From Larix kaempferi (taxonomy: Eukaryota; Streptophyta; Pinopsida; Pinales; Pinaceae): 64,000 bases of DNA. Within the stretch, counting starts at the first letter, position 1. The number at the start of each line of letters is the position of its first letter. Positions 58,850-64,000 of the stretch are shown piece after piece. A model generated the notes under the pieces. It did no database searches and was not told the origin of the DNA. It was given only the letters and a program-made list of their open reading frames with translations. The position numbers were made by a program, and so were the translations under genes. Where the stretch lies: positions 5,224,001 to 5,288,000 of the forward strand of contig BSBM01000007.1 in assembly GCA_027924585.1 (NCBI GenBank). The letters are read 5' to 3'.

Positions 58850-60139
58850 CTACATCCTCTTCTCACTCATGTGGCCAAGCCTATGATGCCACAATGTTGT
58901 ATATGTTCCTGTGGAAGCTAAAGAGATAGAATGGTCAGTATTATGAGGACATAAATACAATGTACCTACCATGTCTCCTTTTGCTATCACCATTGATCCT
59001 TTAGTGATCTTCCACCACTTTTCTCCAAATGTAGATAGACAGCCGCCATCTCCCAACTGCCCTGTTGAGATCAGATTTATTTTCATAGCAGGAATATGCC
59101 TTACATCTTTCAGCAACCAATAAATTCCATTCTTAACTTTTATCCATACCTTACCCATTCCAACAATTTTACATGGCTCATCATCACCCAATAAAACATG
59201 TCCAAAATCGCCTGGAACATAATCATGAAAGTATTTCCTATGGGGTGTAGCATGACATGAAGCCTCTGAATCTACTACCCAATAATCACTAGTATTATCT
59301 AATGCAAGAATCAAAGCATCTTGTAACACATCACCTGCTACATTTGCTTCCTGGGTAGTTTCCTGCTGTGCATCTCCTTTCTTCTTTAGAGATCTGTAGT
59401 CTTTCTTCAGATGTCCTTTCTTTCCATAGTTCCAGCACTCTATTTTTCCCAGTCTGGACTTGGATCTTCCTATTTTAGACTTGCCACGATTATCTTGGCT
59501 CTTTCCTCTCTCCTTTTGTCTTCCCCTGCTCTCCATGGTCAACGCATTACCTGATGTCTCACCTGTGCTTTTTCTTTGCATTTCCTCACTAAGAATAACA
59601 CCAATAACATCATCAAATTTCAAGGTGTTTGAACCAAAGACAGAGTTACTTACAACCATGACCAAGCTATTCCAGCTTTCTGGCATTGAACACAAGATTA
59701 GAAGAGCCCTAACCCCATCATCAAAGTTCACACTTACAAAACTTAGTTGATTTGTAACCTTATTAAACTCATTTAAATGATCAGTAACAGATCCACCTTC
59801 AGACATCTTCATATTAAATAAACGCTTCATTAGAAATACCTTGTTGGAGGCCGAGGGTTTTTCATACAGCTTACCCAGTGCGCTCCTCAAACCCTCCATT
59901 GTCGTTTCTTTTGAGATATTGAAAGCCACTGACGAAGCCAGGGACAACCGTATTGTCCCTAGTGCCTTTCTGTCAAGAACCTCCCATTCTTCATCCTTCA
60001 TCGTTGTCGGATGCTTTGCTCTTCCTCCCAATGGCAGGAATAGATTCTTCTGGTACAGATAATCCTCCATTTGCATTTTCCATAACTAGAAGTTTTAGCC
60101 ATTAAACTTCTCGACCTTAAACTTTTCTTCTTCTGCCAT
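58850..60139 (-). pseudogene. gag: Copia Gag and protease
   Basis: The start is ATG 60139 (MAEEEKFKVEKFNG). Two stops near 60096 and 60087 separate it from the long open stretch beginning at 60076 (MQMEDYLYQKNLFLPLGG). The capsid domain has LRSALGKLYEKPSASNKVFL and HLNEFNKVTNQL. The zinc knuckle CWNYGKKGHLKKDYR (near 59430) has lost two Cys to Tyr. The protease site reads WVVDSEASCHATPH (near 59275), so Asp-Ser-Gly is changed to Asp-Ser-Glu. A Gag-pre-integrase segment ends with LWHHRLGHMSEKRM at the TAG near 58850. The frame is open for 408 codons, but the nucleocapsid and protease sites are altered. Confidence 0.94.
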
Positions 60140-60200
60140 TGCTCCCACTCGAACCAGAAACCCTAGCTTCCTGTAGGTTTATCTGCCAAATAGACCTTTG

Positions 60201-60212
60201 GCTCTGATACCA
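60201..60212 (-). promoter_or_regulatory. Primer-binding site (tRNA-iMet) of copia element
   Basis: The minus strand reads TGGTATCAGAGC, exact, two bases from the end of the 5' LTR (60215-60757). Confidence 0.96.
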
Positions 60213-60214
60213 AT

Positions 60215-60757
60215 TGTTAGAAAAACAGGATCGCAGAGCAATAACAATAAACAGAAATGCAAATATAATCACACATACACATTACAAGAGAGACACGGAT
60301 ATATCATGGTTCACCCAACTTGGGCTACGTCCACACTGAAGTGGCCAGTCCTTATTATTATTTCGTCCAGCAAAGTGAAGGGATACAACCTGCAGCACAG
60401 CCACTGCACTTCCTTTTCACACTCTCTTACAGTCTCTCTTCCGATCTTAGAGATCTTTACAATGCATAATACCTAATACATCAACCCTGGTCGTGTTACA
60501 ATGACTTTCTTTTATAAGGGAAATACAATGGGAAAATACCACGGGTTACCTAAAACCAGGGGCCCGTAAAACAACCCCAAAATTTTCCTTCGCAGGCTTT
60601 GCCCTCGGACCCCCCAGCTGGGGGTAATTACCCCCACACACCCCCCCCCCCCGCTGGGGCGAGTGTACAGTCCTTTTACATATCATATAAAGCTGGGGTA
60701 CAAACACGGCTGAATAATAATGTCTCTGAATCTGGAGATCAGGCTCCACAACCAACA
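60215..60757 (-). repeat. 5' LTR of copia element
   Basis: This 543-bp partner of 55669-56175 is followed by CTTTC. The segment 60588-60665 is longer than in the partner and contains a 12-C run and CCAGCTGGGGG / CCCCCGCTGGGG palindromes. Confidence 0.96.
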
Positions 60758-60762
60758 CTTTC

Positions 60763-62090
60763 ATGTGATCAGGTTTTCATTTTTCCTTTTGTTGGGGTCA
60801 TCATCATCCATGTCATCATATCCTCCTGCTTTGGCCACATTTTAGACTATCTTTATTTAATGTTAAGGTAAGATAAAGTAGATTTGTTTATGTTAAGAAC
60901 TATTTGATGCTAACATATAGGCTTGATTACAATACATTAGTAGCACTCTAGGTCAGTGGCCTTGTACATGATCACTATGGGGGTAGGAACATAGAATATC
61001 TTGTTTATGCTTTCCATTCCAATCAATTTATTTAGGATCTTATGATCAATAGATAATCATTAGACACACGATTTGAAAGGATTTATTTGCCAGTACCAAG
61101 AAATCACATGGTGAGACTACATATGAGGGACGTCATCAAGCTGGGACAAGAAGGTTTGTATGAGAATGACTTCTTAATCGAGGAAGATAGAAAGCGCATA
61201 GAGGGGGAAGAAGTAGGGAAGAGACCCTAATTCTTGCTATGGATATGGGGTAGTTCTATAACATATATGGTAACTATGAATGATGGTTTTTGATATCTTG
61301 GAAGGTTCCTTTGAACCCCCAAATAGAACCGCCTCCTAACATATGACCCTATTGGGCTCCACCAATGAAATTGTTGAAAGTACGTGGACCACTTAGAAAT
61401 AGTTTTGCAAGTTGCCCTATAATTTCAAAAATTGAGGAGCCTCTGAGTAATGTGAGTAGATGGAATGAACCGCTCATGAAATGCACTATGGGCCTTCCTC
61501 AAAGCAGTACTAAGAACCTAAAGATGTAGGTTGTAGTGTGTAGATGAAAGTTGTAACGCAGAGGGGTCTTTGCTTAACAAGTGGGATAAAGCGATAATAC
61601 CTTCATTCACACCTATAGCCCCATCAGCCATGTTTCAATGATTTCAGGAATGATTCAACATGGTAGTAAGTTCAAAGCTTTGATCCATCGACCTTGTTGC
61701 TTTAATGATAGTTTCTTTCATTTGATCCCAAGGCTTGCGCTAAGGTGCAATATATACATTATGAATGTTTGGTGCACCTATTTTGGGCAACCAAACATTG
61801 GATTGGCTAATAAAGACATGGAGCTTGACATTGCTCTTGGTATCCATTTTGTCACTATTTTTTATCATCAAATCTACTCTGAATGGCGTTAATTTCACTA
61901 TTTTTTATATAATAAGTTATTCCTTCTGCCATTCAACCCATCAAACAGACCAGGTATGCATGTATTCGTTTATCATATGAATTTTGGCCAAATCTCGTTA
62001 TATCATAATTTATTAATGATTAAATTAACAATTCCAGACATGCATGGTGTTTAGTTTTGATTTACAGGCTGTGGTTTTTCAAACGACCCT
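60763..62090. other. Unclassified sequence right of the copia element
   Basis: This continues the pre-insertion sequence that ends at 55663 on the other side of the copia element. No gene or repeat structure is recognised. Confidence 0.5.
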
Positions 62091-62199
62091 TCATTCAGAC
62101 TGCGTGTTTATATTGCCAATGTTCAGCCGCGTCCAACTCATCATTCATCCTTGCATTCAGCTCACGAAATCCACAGTTGGCATGCTTCGGGATATTAAA

Positions 62200-62650
62200 G
62201 TAAAAAATGGGTACGTGGGTTCTGTTAGCCACATGATGGTCATGGTTAATGAGCTCTCGTTCTGGAAGATTCGTCCCCAGGCCTGCTAAACTTGACAACA
62301 CATCCTACCTCCACGTCGACTCTCCACACGCCATTTTCCTTGCTTGTTCAGCCTGGAATCACACACGCCCATTCACGCCGGAGTTCTGGAAGAGTTCGTC
62401 CGTCCACGCTCGGTCCGCCAACACACTGCCCGCTCCACATTAAAGGAATATCGACGCTCCAAATAGCAGCGTGAAGGAACCGACCCCGTGAAGACTGATT
62501 GATGCTCCTTGCACTGTCACGCATCACTCAAAGCAGCCAGTTACAGCCATAAACGCATATATTTTTAGAGAGGTAAACTCTATCGACCTTCTCATCCATT
62601 GTAATTTATAAATAGACGCTTTATATAGAGAAACAAGTTAGTCTTTAGTT
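62200..62650 (+). promoter_or_regulatory. Promoter-like region with TATA box
   Basis: A more GC-rich, CpG-containing block (62090-62540) includes an ACGT-core element (GTACGTGGG near 62211). It is followed by a canonical TATAAATA at 62607-62614 and a purine-rich start-like region (GAGAAACAAGTTAG). It could be a host promoter or, as likely here, the U3/R part of another LTR. No coding exon follows within the window. Confidence 0.4.
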
Positions 62651-63780
62651 GGAAAATATCATTAGATTAGCAAATAGTTTGTAGAATTTGCAGCAGATAG
62701 CAGACATTCTGTAATTTTCTCAAGTTAATGGAAGTTCCAGTTTGTTGATGTTATGAGTACTAAACCAATTTAGTTTTCCATCTCTGATTGCTGGGAAGGG
62801 CCCCTCATCAACAGGAGGTTTTGTTCTTATTTTCTGCATTTTCTTTTCTGCAAATAATTAGTTTATTTTTCTGTATATGTAATTAATTTCGTTTTTCTAT
62901 ACATGATATTTCTTTCTTCTCTGTAATTTATATTGTGCTGCTAACATAGTTTGTGTTTACAGAGTTAGTAAATGATCGACCAAAGCATAGCTTTGATAGT
63001 TTAATTTCAGTCTTTTGTAATTAGATAGTTTGTTTTCTAATCTCCTGCAATTAGATAGGACTTAGTTAGTTGTTGTTTCTAGCTTAGTTTACAATTAGAA
63101 TTAGTTTCATTAGCTTCTTCTCTGTAGTTGTAGGTTAATTCGATCTCTCATCTCAATCTTGCTTTAGTATATCATAGGAATAGTTTATCTCTCCAAAAAT
63201 GATTAGAATAGGTTGCTCTCTATTATCGTAGCTTCTCAACAAGTCTTCTCACTGATTTCTTTGCATTGTAGGTTCATCGGCATTCGCCAGCTGACGTTAA
63301 GATCATCGAAACTCTCCTTTTCCTTAGTTTAATTCGTTTTTCCTCATCCAGACTATCATTCAGACAGTCATCCGGATCGTAATTCGGACTTTCATTCTTT
63401 CTGCGTTGTTTTATGCTAGTTTGAATTCAGTTTCTTAGTTTTCTTAACTGTAATCCTTCATGCTTTTAATTAGTATTCTTAACCATAATTAGGCCCCTGT
63501 TTTACATTCCATAACGTTTTAATTAAAGTCTTGTTATCATTCTTCGTTTGCTTTAACTGTCTTTCGTATTTAATTTGCTAACATGTTATTGTTTCAGAAC
63601 TTATCAGTCTTATTCCTAGTCTAGTTTATTGCATGCTCTTAAGATTTAGTTTAGATCAGAATTAGTAATTTTATTTTTCAAGTATTCTAGTTTTGATAGT
63701 TTCCTTCATTAGGATTAGGATCAGTTTCTTAGTTAGACAAATAATGAAGATGTTTATGGAATATAATTTGGATTCATAAA
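62651..63780 (+). other. T-rich, intron- or leader-like sequence
   Basis: A long T-rich tract with recurring TTAGTTT/TAATTAG words and no open frame. It could be the leader of an LTR element or a first intron driven by the promoter-like region upstream. Confidence 0.4.
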
Positions 63781-63899
63781 TTAATATCTTTATCAAGTTT
63801 TCTACTTGCTTCTATATAAATATCTTTATCAAGTTTTCTACTTGCTTCCAAATCAAGTTCAAAAGTAAATATATTTATCAAGTTTTCTACTTGCTTCTA
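63781..63899. repeat. Short tandem triplication
   Basis: TTTATCAAGTTTTCTACTTG occurs three times, near 63791, 63829 and 63876, separated by 18-27 bp of AT-rich sequence. Confidence 0.9.
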
Positions 63900-64000
63900 G
63901 TTTTCATTAGTTTCATATTATTCTATACATGGATAGTAGATAGATCAGAATGTTTAAAGTTAACTGTAATTGGTCTCTTTTTAGTTTACATCTCTTTGTT

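Larger units (their letters stand above)
55669..60757 (-). mobile_element. Nearly complete Ty1/copia retrotransposon
   Basis: LTRs lie at 55669-56175 (507 bp) and 60215-60757 (543 bp), with target duplication CTTTC at 55664-55668 and 60758-60762. The primer-binding site is next to the right LTR and the polypurine tract next to the left LTR. One gag-pol frame runs 60139 to about 56262 in copia order (Gag, protease, integrase, reverse transcriptase, RNase H). The LTRs differ by roughly 20 substitutions in the alignable 400 bp plus a 36-bp length difference. Sequence looks like the Tnt1/Tork group, by general resemblance only. Confidence 0.97.

Noticed and set aside
62249-62474. Two overlapping 60-64-codon frames in the GC-richer block
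   Set aside because: Short, overlapping and without domains; the open frames reflect higher GC content upstream of the TATA box.

Overview
This window looks like a repeat-dense stretch of a large plant nuclear genome, and I found no intact host gene. The evidence is nested Ty3/gypsy and Ty1/copia LTR retrotransposons primed from initiator tRNA-Met, plant-type LINEs with a C-terminal RNase H domain, long LTRs beginning TGTAATAccc, SINE-like and foldback repeats, and AT-rich spacers. A gymnosperm or other large-genome seed plant is my guess. Nothing in the sequence proves it.

Layout: 170-1175 is a palindromic minisatellite plus hairpin that resembles the subterminal region of a CACTA transposon. 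From 1274 to 13754 lies a decayed plus-strand Ty3/gypsy element. It is split at 2665 by a younger complete minus-strand Ty3/gypsy element (2666-8732, 375-bp LTRs, target duplication TGGAT). 13755-23495 holds a degenerate ORF, a dispersed repeat (copy A), a TRIM-like miniature LTR element (18026-19039) and a solo LTR (19164-20624, duplication TTTAG). At 23496-26614 two poly-A-tailed retroposons sit at nearly identical target sites, each with a remnant reading frame of about 200 codons for a coil-forming protein. 26615-30062 is AT-rich with an 85-bp array, a ~270-bp array and foldback hairpins. 30078-35990 holds a gag fragment, a 272-bp direct duplication, six copies of a 16-bp palindrome, and a copia LTR with primer-binding site and gag start. 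A second solo LTR (36298-38884, duplication TAACA) carries an internal array of palindromes.

38890-48850 holds a minus-strand LTR with TATA box, an unrecognised coiled-coil pseudogene (42410-40226), LTR-like sequence, two SINE candidates, an ABCC-transporter exon fragment and copy B of the dispersed repeat. 48850-52880 is a minus-strand LINE with endonuclease, reverse transcriptase, zinc-binding and RNase H domains in order. 55669-60757 is a nearly complete minus-strand copia element (duplication CTTTC). The right end (62040-64000) contains promoter-like sequence with a TATA box and a T-rich leader-like tract.

The genes do not form a pathway. They are decayed parts of independent mobile elements whose order of insertion can be read from the nesting. 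Most interruptions are in-frame stops of the kind left by C-to-T change, alongside a few frameshifts, so the coding copies appear silenced and mutated in place. All identifications are from reading motifs by eye. Boundaries without a target duplication or an LTR end are approximate.
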